NCBI GenBank assembly: GCA_029557895.1
Contig: JAKQHT010000005.1
Location: 1 to 49,006 of the forward strand
Length of the DNA stretch: 49,006 bases
Source of the DNA: Bacteroidota bacterium
Lineage (GTDB): Bacteria; Bacteroidota; Bacteroidia; Flavobacteriales; Flavobacteriaceae
Direction of reading: 5' to 3'
Shown here: positions 16,839-25,689 of the stretch, piece by piece
Layout of the letters: each line of letters starts with the position of its first letter
How positions within the stretch are numbered: position 1 is the first letter of the stretch
Program-made: the position numbers and the translations under genes
The notes under the pieces: model-generated
What the model saw: only the letters and a program-made list of their open reading frames with translations
What the model was told of the DNA's origin: nothing
Database searches by the model: none

Positions 16839-17645
16839 ATGAAAGCATTTTTAATTTCAATATTAGCTGTTGGAATGTTTTTTTCTTCTTGTGGAAACAC
16901 AAAAAGCATAAAGGAAAACAATTTTGTAATTACCAACAATAATACTGCAGATTCAACAACAATTGAACATCATTTAATGATAGATAAAGCTTCACCAGAC
17001 GTTTACTTTATGGCCAATGGCACAGAGCCGTTCTGGGGTTTGTCAATTTCCAAAAATACGATCCAGCTCAAAACCATCGGCGACTCAATAACAATGCCCC
17101 ACTCAAACCCCGAACGGGCACAAGACACAAATTTTATACGCTATGCATTGCATTCGGAAAAAGGAATGTTAAACATTCAAATCAAACAATCCGAATGCAT
17201 TAATGCAATGTCGGGAATGGCCTCCCCATATATTGTCAACATCGAATTCAAAACAGATAATAAAACAGCACCTGCAAAACTCGAGGGCTGTGGAAAGTAC
17301 ATAACAGATTATCGCTTGCACGATATATGGGTATTGGAAACCTTGAACGGAAACATGGTCACAAATGAAAACCGTAAAAATGAATTGCCTTTAATGGAAA
17401 TCAATTCGGCATCCAATAGGTTTACAGGTTATTCAGGATGTAACCGAATGAACGGTACATTGTTTTTTGAAATGGGCGTTTTACGATTCAAGGACATTTT
17501 GACTACAAAAATGGCCTGCCATGACAATCTTGAAAATGAGTTCTTAAAGGCTTTGAAAAGTGCTACTGCTTACAAAATAGAAAACAATCGCCTTTGGCTT
17601 TCCAGCCCAACAGCGAATGTTGCAACACTAAAAAAAATAGATTAA
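16839..17645 (+). CDS. Lipoprotein with COG3650-like and META domains
   Basis: 268 residues. Signal peptide with lipobox FSSC (about Cys19). Residues 55-155 carry MANGTEPFWGLSIS and later IKQSECINAMSGMASPY, the pattern of the COG3650 small-lipoprotein domain. Residues 160-265 form a META domain (DIWVLETLNG, RFTGYSGCNRMNG, TTKMACHDN). Together with 16414-16836 it forms a two-gene operon, with a third lipoprotein starting 18 bp after. Role probably in the outer membrane or periplasm; substrate unknown. Confidence 0.85.
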   Translation: MKAFLISILAVGMFFSSCGNTKSIKENNFVITNNNTADSTTIEHHLMIDKASPDVYFMANGTEPFWGLSISKNTIQLKTIGDSITMPHSNPERAQDTNFIRYALHSEKGMLNIQIKQSECINAMSGMASPYIVNIEFKTDNKTAPAKLEGCGKYITDYRLHDIWVLETLNGNMVTNENRKNELPLMEINSASNRFTGYSGCNRMNGTLFFEMGVLRFKDILTTKMACHDNLENEFLKALKSATAYKIENNRLWLSSPTANVATLKKID

Positions 17646-17663
17646 TTTTAAAACCAAAAACAC

Positions 17664-18137
17664 ATGAAAAAATTAGCTATACTAACGCTCGTATGTATTG
17701 GCATAATAGCCTGTAAAAACAACACAAACACACAAGAACAATCAACCGCACAAGAAGAAAACCCGGTTAAAAAGTCTTCCGAAATACCAATTTTGGAAAC
17801 AGGTTGTTATGAATTCAACAACAACGGCAATCATGTTAAAATGGAAATTGACCAGGTAAATGCAGAAGTAACCGGAAACCTAAACATTGCCTACGACGGG
17901 AAAGACACCTATCAAGGAAAATTCGTTGGAAGCTTGGATGGGGACAAACTTTTTGGCACATACACATTTTATGCTGAAGGAACAGAAAGCTCAAGGGAAA
18001 TGGCATTTTTGGTTAAGGACAACCAGCTTATTGAAGGTTATGGCGAATTAAATGATGACGGCACAAAGTTTAAAGACATCAGTACCATAAAATTTACCTC
18101 TACAATGCCATTGACAAAGATTGAATGTGATAAATGA
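17664..18137 (+). CDS. Hypothetical lipoprotein
   Basis: 157 residues. Lipobox IIAC (about Cys17), then an Asn/Thr/Gln/Glu-rich linker and a beta-rich domain (GCYEFNNNGNHVKMEID, GNLNIAYDGKDTYQGKFVG, DGDKLFGTYTFYAEG) ending in Cys-Asp-Lys. The family is common in Flavobacteriaceae but its function was not recognised. It is the third lipoprotein of a plus-strand set. The reading frame continues, after the TGA, directly into the remnant at 18150. Confidence 0.75.
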   Translation: MKKLAILTLVCIGIIACKNNTNTQEQSTAQEENPVKKSSEIPILETGCYEFNNNGNHVKMEIDQVNAEVTGNLNIAYDGKDTYQGKFVGSLDGDKLFGTYTFYAEGTESSREMAFLVKDNQLIEGYGELNDDGTKFKDISTIKFTSTMPLTKIECDK

Positions 18138-18149
18138 AGAGCCGATAAG

Positions 18150-18452
18150 TGTTTGTTTGTTAACGGAAAATCTTATTCCGAGTTAAAACAAACCTGTTTA
18201 GAATTGGCTACCCTAAACATTCAATTAAAACCATTGGAAAATGGCGTTCAAACCTATGGACAATTGGCTTAAATTTTATTTGATGATACCAATACAAATG
18301 CAGAACTCTTTTTGCCCAGTACCAACAAAGGCATAGTGATGAACAAAACCAAAGAAGACAATTGGCGCAATGGCGACTATAAACTCATCGCTTGGAAAGG
18401 TTACGTGCTGCAAAAAAATGGACAAGCCATATTTGGAGGTACGGGAAATTAA
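18150..18452 (+). pseudogene. Remnant of an unrecognised gene with one in-frame stop
   Basis: After the stop of the upstream lipoprotein the same frame reads KCLFVNGKSYSELKQTCLEL, continues to TYGQLA, meets TAA at 18270-18272, then reads ILFDDTNTNAELFLPSTNKG and KEDNWRNGDYKLIAWKGYVL to TAA at 18450. The coding-like sequence on both sides of the stop indicates the 3' part of a decayed gene. No start codon is present near its beginning, so only the C-terminal part of the original protein survives. Family not identified. Confidence 0.55.
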
Positions 18453-18549
18453 AAAAACAGAGGATGCCGTTTTGAATCCCGGCACATTAATCCAAAGCTC
18501 ACGGAGCGCACACCGACTCCCAATTTCTTGAGCACCACAGAGTAATTTC

Positions 18550-20424
18550 TTACCGCTTCAACGTAAAATGCCCTTTGGCCACATGTCCGTTGATCACTAT
18601 GGCGTACCAATAGTCGCCGGTGGGCATTCGCTTGCCCTTAAAGGTGCCGTTCCAATAAAAAGGCTGGTTCTTGGCTGACAGCAGCAACTTTCCATAGCGG
18701 TCAAAGATATAAACTTCCGAATGTGCATAATGTTCAATACCTTTTAGTACAAAAAGGTCGTGGTCGCCATCATCATTGGGTGTAAAAAATTTCGGTATCA
18801 CAAAATGAAGGAACTCAAGCGTTGCAATACCACAACCGCTGCTTTCTCTTACGTAAACAGTGTACAAACCACCCTCAAGGTTAACAAATACATTGCTCAA
18901 TTGGTAGCTGGTTCCATCTATGGAATATTCAAACGCTCCGGGATTTTGAACGCTTATAATCAAATCATTACCATTAGAGTCAATCGTATCGATAACTGGT
19001 CGATCTATCTGTGTGACCATAATGGTCTTTGTCACAGAACAGCCGCTACCATTGGTCACTATTACCGTGTATATCCCGGGTGCGCTCACGGTCGTTTGTG
19101 AAACTGTATCGCCCGTACTCCACAGATACGTATTGTTTGGGGCATTGGCATACAGTGTTACCGTTTCGCCTTCGCAGATAAACTGGGTTTCATCCTCAAC
19201 CACAGGAGCAGGGAGAAAAACGACGTTCACGGCCGTGCGGACATTGGAAACGCAATCACCAACGGCAGAAACAGCCTCGGCATAGTATGTTCCCGCCACA
19301 TCGGTTTCATATGTATTGCTATTGCTCAACAACAAGTTGCCACCAATGGGTGCATCGTACCAATTGACCACAACATCCGTAGGAACCGAAACAGAAATCA
19401 TTTCAACCTGACCACCACAATTTCGAACTTCGCCATAACCAATGGGTGCATCGGGCTGCGTAACAACCCTGATTTCAAAAACATCCGAAACACTGCTGCA
19501 CAATGGGCTGGCCAAATTGATGGGGTCTTCGGCAACTTTTACACGGTAATAGGTAGTGGTGTTCACAGCCGGGGTAGTGTATGTCTGATTGGTTTCCCCG
19601 GGAATGTCTGCCCAAACCACTCCGTCCGTGCTTTCTTGCCATTGATAGGAATGGGTGGCATAAATCGAATAATCGGGTATGGCGGCAAGTTGTGTTTGGA
19701 TAGGTGTATCTTGCCCACAAACCAAAATTTGGTTATTGGCATGAATATCTTCTATGACAATATTGTCGCCACAGGTTTTAAAAATGATATCATCAATGGC
19801 CAAATCGTTGCCACAGCCACCATTGCCATTGTTTAACATCTTCAGGATAACCGCCGTTTGTGCTGGTAGGGTCTGAAATGTAAGTCCATACTGTCGCCAA
19901 ATTGGTGCGCTGGTTCCGGGAATGTTTCCTGTATCTCCTGTTGCGAGCAAAGTGGTGTCTGTTATGTCCCAAATCTGGAATTTGACATTGATGGGGATAC
20001 CTGCACCACCGCAACCGCTTGCGGGCAACAGGTTAATGAGCCAAGCTGAAAATTCGTAGGATGTGTTCTCGCAAAGCCCGTTGATTTCCCTTCGAAAAAA
20101 TTCTCCGGCGGTATAATCGGCATTGACGATTAACATCTTGCCATTGGTGTCATTTGGCGTATGGTCCGTCGTATTGTGCCAATCATAGTGAACACTGGTG
20201 CTCGATATGGTATATTGGCCATCTTCGGGCGTTCCGTTTCCAATAAATTGATAGGTGGTAGTTCCCGCTGGTAAAGCCGGTCCGTTTGTGGTGCCGGTAC
20301 CAAAGGTTTCATGGAAAATGGGGTCGCCAGAATTCCCTGTACAGAACCCCAATTGTGCAAAAACGGGAGTGTTAAGCCCAATGACCAAAACAAGGGCCTT
20401 TATGGATTTAAATAGCAATTTCAT
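18550..20424 (-). CDS. Secreted protein with Ig-like domains and type B T9SS sorting domain
   Basis: 624 residues. Signal peptide ending near VFAQLG. Residues 30-225 look like a carbohydrate-binding or adhesin-type beta sandwich (CENTSYEFSAWLINLL, LAIDDIIFKTC). Several PKD/Ig-like repeats follow (TTTYYRVKVAEDP, GTYYAEAVSAVGDC, GIYTVIVTNGSGC). The last 85 residues are the gliding motility-associated C-terminal (type B) domain: PKFFTPNDDGDHD, VYIFDRYGKLLL and PTGDYWYAI. Type B cargo is exported by the type IX system and held at the surface by a PorP/SprF-type protein; a PorP/SprF gene lies at 32402-33304. Confidence 0.88.
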   Translation of the reverse strand: MKLLFKSIKALVLVIGLNTPVFAQLGFCTGNSGDPIFHETFGTGTTNGPALPAGTTTYQFIGNGTPEDGQYTISSTSVHYDWHNTTDHTPNDTNGKMLIVNADYTAGEFFRREINGLCENTSYEFSAWLINLLPASGCGGAGIPINVKFQIWDITDTTLLATGDTGNIPGTSAPIWRQYGLTFQTLPAQTAVILKMLNNGNGGCGNDLAIDDIIFKTCGDNIVIEDIHANNQILVCGQDTPIQTQLAAIPDYSIYATHSYQWQESTDGVVWADIPGETNQTYTTPAVNTTTYYRVKVAEDPINLASPLCSSVSDVFEIRVVTQPDAPIGYGEVRNCGGQVEMISVSVPTDVVVNWYDAPIGGNLLLSNSNTYETDVAGTYYAEAVSAVGDCVSNVRTAVNVVFLPAPVVEDETQFICEGETVTLYANAPNNTYLWSTGDTVSQTTVSAPGIYTVIVTNGSGCSVTKTIMVTQIDRPVIDTIDSNGNDLIISVQNPGAFEYSIDGTSYQLSNVFVNLEGGLYTVYVRESSGCGIATLEFLHFVIPKFFTPNDDGDHDLFVLKGIEHYAHSEVYIFDRYGKLLLSAKNQPFYWNGTFKGKRMPTGDYWYAIVINGHVAKGHFTLKR

Positions 20425-20455
20425 GTTTTAAAAATACCATAAACATGTAAAAAAA

Positions 20456-20470
20456 AGCACATAATGTGCT
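20456..20470. promoter_or_regulatory. Palindrome AGCACAT-A-ATGTGCT in divergent intergenic region
   Basis: A perfect 7-bp inverted repeat with one central base lies between two divergent genes. On the minus strand it is followed by a run of T, so it could be an early terminator or attenuator; it could equally be an operator. There is no direct evidence for either. Confidence 0.3.
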
Positions 20471-20548
20471 ATATTAGTTGAAAGATTAACAAATTGGGCG
20501 AACGCAATCGTTTTCGGACCGTTCGGTTCCATCAAAACAGCTGCAATA

Positions 20549-21271
20549 ATGAGAGCATCAGAAATTCTAAATATTACCCACCATCGCAGTTTTGATTGTC
20601 CAAAACGCCCTTGGAAGTTTTATCAAGAGTGGAACAAAGCTGTCTTTTTGCATTGGAAAACCGACCCGGAAACCCTCCATCCGTTGCTTCCCAAAAGCCT
20701 GTCGCTCGATACCATTGACGGCCAGGCATGGATTAGCTTGGTAGCTTTTGACATGAACCATATAGGTGTCCGGGCTTTGCCAAAATTACCTCACATTTCA
20801 GACTTTCAAGAGATTAACATTCGAACTTATGTTACTTACAACGATAAGCCGGGCGTGTATTTCTTGAGTATGGAGGGCAGCAAACGTGCTTCTTGCAAGG
20901 TCTTAAAAGCCATCTCTAAATTTCCGTATAAACACTCAAAAATGACCCGAACCGATTTTAGCTATGATTCACATAATATATCGGAAAATAATACATTGCA
21001 AATAATCTACCGAAACAAAGCGACGTCCTGCCATAAGGACAACATCGATTTATGGCTGACCGAGCGCTATACTGTTTTTAACGAACGCAATGGCAAATTG
21101 ATTGAATACGATGTCCACCATCTGGAATGGCCATTGGAAGAAATCGATATCAAACAACTCAAATTGGACTACCCAAAATGGAACCACCTTATCAATGACA
21201 GACCCGACCGAAGGCATTATTCCCAAGGTGTAAAAGTCCTGACCTGGGACAAACGAAAACACAGAACATGA
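20549..21271 (+). CDS. DUF2071 (YqjF-like) family protein
   Basis: 240 residues, cytosolic. The family pattern is present: WNKAVFLHWKTDPETLHPLL, ISLVAFDMNHIGVRALP, INIRTYVTYNDKPGVYFLSM and LTERYTVFNERNGK. The biochemical role of DUF2071 proteins is not established; the fold is acetoacetate-decarboxylase-like. The stop codon overlaps the start of the next gene (ATGA), so the two are translationally coupled. The start at 20549 is the first in-frame ATG after the divergent promoter region. Confidence 0.88.
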   Translation: MRASEILNITHHRSFDCPKRPWKFYQEWNKAVFLHWKTDPETLHPLLPKSLSLDTIDGQAWISLVAFDMNHIGVRALPKLPHISDFQEINIRTYVTYNDKPGVYFLSMEGSKRASCKVLKAISKFPYKHSKMTRTDFSYDSHNISENNTLQIIYRNKATSCHKDNIDLWLTERYTVFNERNGKLIEYDVHHLEWPLEEIDIKQLKLDYPKWNHLINDRPDRRHYSQGVKVLTWDKRKHRT

Positions 21272-21579
21272 ACCGAGATTTTGAACCTTACTATGCCGTG
21301 GTTTTTACCTCAACAAAAACCGAAAATCTGGACGGTTATGCCGAAATGGCAACTGCCATGGAAGCTTTGGCCAAACAACAAGCGGGCTTTTTGGGCATGG
21401 AAAGTGCCAGAAACGGCATCGGCATTACCGTAAGCTATTGGAAAGACCTTGATGCCATTAGAAAATGGAAAACACAAACCGAACATTTGGTTGCCCAGAA
21501 AAGTGGCAGGAACCATTGGTATAGCTGGTATAAAGTACGTATCTGCAAGGTGGAACGCGAATACGAGTTTTCAATTTGA
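21268..21579 (+). CDS. Antibiotic biosynthesis monooxygenase (ABM) family protein
   Basis: 103 residues with the ferredoxin-like ABM fold signs: YYAVVFTSTKTENLDGYAEM, GFLGMESARNGIGITVSYWK and LDAIRKWKTQTEHL, then a HxxW-type end. Such proteins include heme-degrading and quinol monooxygenases as well as many of unknown substrate. It starts inside the stop of the DUF2071 gene and ends overlapping the TTG start of pbpC, so all three are coupled. Confidence 0.88.
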   Translation: MNRDFEPYYAVVFTSTKTENLDGYAEMATAMEALAKQQAGFLGMESARNGIGITVSYWKDLDAIRKWKTQTEHLVAQKSGRNHWYSWYKVRICKVEREYEFSI

Positions 21580-23927
21580 AAAACCTCGTCAACTATATAA
21601 AAACCCATAAAATCAAATCTGCCATAGTAATCGTACTGTTGGCAGCATACTATTTTTGCTTACCGCGCCAATTGTTTTCAGACCCAACGGCTACGGTCAT
21701 CACGAGCGATAGCAATGAATTGCTCGGGGCTATGATTGCCAGTGACGGTCAATGGCGTTTTCCGCACAACGACAGCGTGCCCGAAAAATTCAGGACCTGC
21801 ATCATAGCGTTTGAGGATGCTTATTTTTACAAACACCCGGGCTTTAATCCCATTTCCATCGTTAAGGCCATTCGTGAAAACATGAAATCCAATGCCATCA
21901 AACGCGGTGGAAGCACCCTGACGCAACAGGTAATCCGACTTTCCAGAAAAAACCAATCACGAACTTATCTGGAAAAAATCAAGGAAGCCATCCTTGCCAC
22001 ACGCCTTGAATTTCGGGCGTCCAAAGACAAAATACTGTCCTATTACAGCAGCAACGCCCCTTTTGGAGGCAATGTCATCGGGCTGGATGCCGCTTCATGG
22101 CGTTATTTCAACCGTGATGCCGACGACCTGTCTTGGGCTGAAAGTGCTACACTGGCCGTGCTCCCCAATGCCCCAAGTTTGATTTATCCAGGAAAAAACC
22201 AAGAAACCCTATTGGGCAAACGCAACCGATTGCTCCAAAAACTGCTCCAAAACGGTAATATCGATACATTGACCTACAACCTGTCCATAGCCGAGCCATT
22301 GCCACAAAAGCCCTACCCACTTCCTCAAATTGCACCGCACCTATTGCAGAAAGTGTGGCAAACCAAACCCGGCAAACGTGTAACCACAAGCATCAAAAAA
22401 CCATTGCAGGCACAAGCAAACCGCATTGTTTTCAATCACTATAATATTTTGAAACAAAACGAAATACACAACATAGCGGTTTTAGTGATAGACGTCCAGA
22501 CCCGAAAAGTATTGGCATACATCGGCAATTCGCCCACAGATGCCGAGCATCAAAAAGATGTGGATGTCATCGACAAACCACGGAGCACGGGCAGCATCCT
22601 CAAACCATTTCTGTATGCGGCCATGCTCGATGCGGGCGACATACTGCCCAACACCCTGGTGGCCGACATACCAACCCAATACGGTAGTTACCAGCCGGAA
22701 AATTATGACCAGAGCTATGATGGTGCTGTTCCCGCCGGTCGCGCCCTATCGCGCTCATTGAACGTGCCTGCCGTACGGATGTTGCATGAGTTTGGCACGG
22801 AACGCTTCCACCACTATCTGAAAGCCATGCACCTTAAGGATTTAAACACTACTGCCGACCGTTACGGCTTATCGCTTATCCTTGGCGGTGCCGAGAGCAA
22901 TCTTTGGGATTTGTGCAAAAGTTATGCGGCACTGTCATCGACATTGAACCATTTTAACGAAACGTCCAGCGAATATTATTCAAATGAATTTATCCAGCCA
23001 AGTTTTTTGGCCGATGAAACAGTGGATTTTGGCAAAAAAAGTTCAGAAAAAAACCTGTTTGATGCCGCTTCGATTTACCTTACTTATGAAAGTCTAAAGG
23101 AGGTCAACCGTCCCGAGAGCGATGACAACTGGGAGTTTTATGACAGTTCCAAACAAATCGCCTGGAAAACAGGTACCAGTTTTGGATTTAGGGATGCGTG
23201 GGCCATCGGCACGACCAAAGATTATGTGGTTGGCGTTTGGGTGGGCAATGCCGACGGCGAGGGACGTCCCGGCCTGGTTGGGGTTCAGACCGCTGCCCCA
23301 ATTTTGTTTGACATCTTTGACCTTTTGCCGGACAGCGAGTGGTTTTCAAAACCATTTGACGAAATGCAGGAAGTGGAAATCTGCACAAAGAGTGGCTACC
23401 GTGCATCACCAAACTGTGACTCGGTCGCTCAAAGATTCATTCAAGTAAGTGGCCTTAAAACGCCGCCTTGCCCATACCATCAGTTGGTGCATCTGGACAA
23501 AAACGAACAGTTTCAGGTAAATTCATCGTGCGAAGACTCCGAAAACATGGTACGCAAACAATGGTTTGTGCTGCCACCACTAATGGAATACTATTATAAG
23601 TCCAAAAATCCGTTTCACAAGTCTTTGCCACGTTTCAGGAGCGATTGCACGGGCAATGAGGCCATCAGCATCCAGTTCATTTATCCCAACGACAGCAATG
23701 TGATTTTTCTTCCAAAAAATTTTGACGGCAGGACAAACGAACTGGTATTGAAAATTGCCCATTCCAAGCCCGAAACGTTGGTATATTGGTATTTGAACAA
23801 TACATTTATCGGCATTACGAAAAACATTCACGAAATGGCCGTATTGCCCCAACATGGCAAACATCTCATTACGGTTGTTGATCAAATGGGCAATGAAGCA
23901 AAACACTGGATTGTTATTTCTGAATAG
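21576..23927 (+). CDS. pbpC: Penicillin-binding protein 1C
   Basis: 783 residues from a TTG start overlapping the stop of the ABM gene. One membrane anchor (about 13-30). The GT51 glycosyltransferase domain has FEDAYFYKHPGFNP and KRGGSTLTQQVIRL. The transpeptidase domain has the Ser340 nucleophile in GSILKPF, SRSLN, and Lys531 in KTGTS. A C-terminal BiPBP_C beta domain follows (about 690-780). Bifunctional class A PBPs polymerise and cross-link peptidoglycan; PBP1C is usually next to an alpha-2-macroglobulin gene, here found at 5145-10727 on the other strand. The coupling to a DUF2071 and an ABM gene is unusual. Confidence 0.94.
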   Translation: MKNLVNYIKTHKIKSAIVIVLLAAYYFCLPRQLFSDPTATVITSDSNELLGAMIASDGQWRFPHNDSVPEKFRTCIIAFEDAYFYKHPGFNPISIVKAIRENMKSNAIKRGGSTLTQQVIRLSRKNQSRTYLEKIKEAILATRLEFRASKDKILSYYSSNAPFGGNVIGLDAASWRYFNRDADDLSWAESATLAVLPNAPSLIYPGKNQETLLGKRNRLLQKLLQNGNIDTLTYNLSIAEPLPQKPYPLPQIAPHLLQKVWQTKPGKRVTTSIKKPLQAQANRIVFNHYNILKQNEIHNIAVLVIDVQTRKVLAYIGNSPTDAEHQKDVDVIDKPRSTGSILKPFLYAAMLDAGDILPNTLVADIPTQYGSYQPENYDQSYDGAVPAGRALSRSLNVPAVRMLHEFGTERFHHYLKAMHLKDLNTTADRYGLSLILGGAESNLWDLCKSYAALSSTLNHFNETSSEYYSNEFIQPSFLADETVDFGKKSSEKNLFDAASIYLTYESLKEVNRPESDDNWEFYDSSKQIAWKTGTSFGFRDAWAIGTTKDYVVGVWVGNADGEGRPGLVGVQTAAPILFDIFDLLPDSEWFSKPFDEMQEVEICTKSGYRASPNCDSVAQRFIQVSGLKTPPCPYHQLVHLDKNEQFQVNSSCEDSENMVRKQWFVLPPLMEYYYKSKNPFHKSLPRFRSDCTGNEAISIQFIYPNDSNVIFLPKNFDGRTNELVLKIAHSKPETLVYWYLNNTFIGITKNIHEMAVLPQHGKHLITVVDQMGNEAKHWIVISE

Positions 23928-23993
23928 GCTTACATTTAATTATGTATATTTACAACCAAAAATATTCAATCAACCTTTTAAATATCGAATATT

Positions 23994-24428
23994 ATGTATA
24001 GCACAATTAAAATATTACATTCTTACTGGGCTTATTTGGTAATTTTGATTTTGGCCCTGGCGGCTTTAAATGCTTTGGTCAAATACTTTGCCAACAAAGA
24101 ATTTCACGCCAAAGACTTCAGGATTTCTTTGTTTGCCCTTATCGTAACGCATATCCAGTTGATTTTAGGGCTAATCCTATATTTCGTGTCTCCGTTGGGT
24201 TTGAATAACATCAATGCAGATACCATGGGCAACTCGTTTTCAAGACTTCTCGCCGTTGAGCATCCGTTGATGGGGCTTGTGGCGGTGACATTGATTACCA
24301 TCGGTTATTCAAAACACAAAAAGAAACTGATCTCCAAGCCAAAATTTAAGGTAATTGCCATTTTTTACACCATTGCACTGGTGCTTGTTCTTTCCAGAAT
24401 TCCCTGGACTGTCTGGCCAGCCGCTTGA
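23994..24428 (+). CDS. Four-helix integral membrane protein (cytochrome b-like family)
   Basis: 144 residues, about four membrane helices (9-30, 47-70, 87-108, 119-138) with His residues near membrane faces (KILHSYW, VTHIQLILG, AVEHPLMGL). Homologues in Flavobacteriaceae are usually called cytochrome B, and sometimes misnamed as ribosomal protein L27. Heme binding by the His pairs is plausible but not shown. It stands 66 bp after pbpC and ends at a shared bidirectional terminator. Confidence 0.8.
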   Translation: MYSTIKILHSYWAYLVILILALAALNALVKYFANKEFHAKDFRISLFALIVTHIQLILGLILYFVSPLGLNNINADTMGNSFSRLLAVEHPLMGLVAVTLITIGYSKHKKKLISKPKFKVIAIFYTIALVLVLSRIPWTVWPAA

Positions 24429-24440
24429 TAGGTTTTATCT

Positions 24441-24490
24441 AAAAAAAAGAAGCAGTCTTAAAGTGTACTTTTGAGACTGCTTCTTTTTTT
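24441..24490. terminator. Bidirectional terminator
   Basis: AAAAAAAAGAAGCAGTCT pairs with AGACTGCTTCTTTTTTT around a 15-base loop, giving A-run, stem and T-run on both strands. It lies between the convergent cytochrome-like gene and the nuclease-family gene. Confidence 0.85.
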
Positions 24491-25550
24491 ATTCTTTTAT
24501 CTCCTTTACCAGATAGACATAAACTGGAAAGTGGTCACTGAACCCTCCGGTAAACCCGCCGTCACTCCAACTCCTGAAAGGATAGCCTTTCCAACGGCCC
24601 CGCTTGGTGGTCAGATAATACTTGTTGTAGATACCAGCTTTGTAAAACTGATAACCCGAGTAGTCTTTTTCTATCAAAGGTTTGGTCATCAAAATCTGGT
24701 CAAACAAACTCCAGGCATCCCTGTAAGCGGTTGTGCCAAGTCCTTTTTTATAAAAATTCTCGAACGGGTTGTAAATCCCTTTGACGGGCACATCTTCCTT
24801 GTTGGCTTTTGCATTCAACGCCTCTTTGACACTGGCATTGGTCGGGTCATCGTTGAGGTCACCCATAGTAAAGATTTTGGCGTATGGATCAATGACTTGC
24901 AGTGAGTCGATGATGTGTTTGTTGAGTTTTGCCGCAGCTACACGTTTAGAGCGGCTTCGAGCCTCACCACCGCTTCGTGACGGCCAGTGGTTAACAATCA
25001 CGTGGATAATCTCGCCATCGAGTTTGCCCGTAACCAACAACTGGTCCCGGGTATATACCTGTTTGCGTGTAATGTCGTCATAAATCTTCAGCTCATGTGA
25101 ACTGGTGCTGATGGGTACAAACAACGATTTTTGGTACAACAACGCCACATCGATACCTCTGGCATCTGGAGATTCATAGTGGACTATGCCGTAATCTTTA
25201 CCCAATAATAATGGGTCGTTGACCAAATCTACAAGGACATCACGGTTTTCAACTTCCGAGACACCAAGAACCGCGGGCATATCGTGCGCCTCATCGACCC
25301 CGATGTCGGCAATGACCCTTGCCATGTTGTGCACTTTTTTCCAGTAAGCTTCGTGCCTTCCTGTCTTCATTTCCATAATTGGGGAAGCTTCGTCAAATTT
25401 ATTGACATCGTTGATGGTGTCAAACAAGTTTTCGAGGTTATAAAAAGCTACTGTCCTAATCTTGTAGCGTTTTGCCTCCTTTTCTTGTGAAAAGGCATTT
25501 AAATTTAGGAGAATACCAACAAATACAATTAAAAACCTTGAGTAATTCAT
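24489..25550 (-). CDS. Secreted endonuclease/exonuclease/phosphatase family protein
   Basis: 353 residues with a signal peptide (MNYSRFLIVFVGILL to NAFSQ). The EEP catalytic motifs are present in order: FYNLENLFD, GVSEVENR (metal-binding Glu), VNHWPSRSGG (His), MGDLNDDPTN (Asp/Asn) and GGFSDHFPV (catalytic Asp-His). Members cleave phosphodiester bonds in nucleic acids or lipids. Exported, so it probably acts on extracellular or periplasmic polymer. It diverges from the TonB receptor and DUF5689 lipoprotein that follow, a neighbourhood that recurs in Flavobacteriaceae. Confidence 0.9.
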   Translation of the reverse strand: MNYSRFLIVFVGILLNLNAFSQEKEAKRYKIRTVAFYNLENLFDTINDVNKFDEASPIMEMKTGRHEAYWKKVHNMARVIADIGVDEAHDMPAVLGVSEVENRDVLVDLVNDPLLLGKDYGIVHYESPDARGIDVALLYQKSLFVPISTSSHELKIYDDITRKQVYTRDQLLVTGKLDGEIIHVIVNHWPSRSGGEARSRSKRVAAAKLNKHIIDSLQVIDPYAKIFTMGDLNDDPTNASVKEALNAKANKEDVPVKGIYNPFENFYKKGLGTTAYRDAWSLFDQILMTKPLIEKDYSGYQFYKAGIYNKYYLTTKRGRWKGYPFRSWSDGGFTGGFSDHFPVYVYLVKEIKE

Positions 25551-25623
25551 ATACCGATGTTATGTTTTTGTTACGATGTTTACAATATTGTTTGCCAAAA
25601 GTATGTATTTATTATAAATAATG

Positions 25624-25631
25624 TAAATTTG
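25624..25631 (+). promoter_or_regulatory. -7 box (TAAATTTG) ahead of TonB receptor
   Basis: Matches TAnnTTTG and lies 59 bp ahead of the start codon. No TTG at 17-23 bp spacing was found, so this is a partial promoter call. Confidence 0.4.
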
Positions 25632-25689
25632 CAGGCTTTAAATAATTATTATTTAATGCAAATAAAAGTTATTAATCATAAATCAAAGC

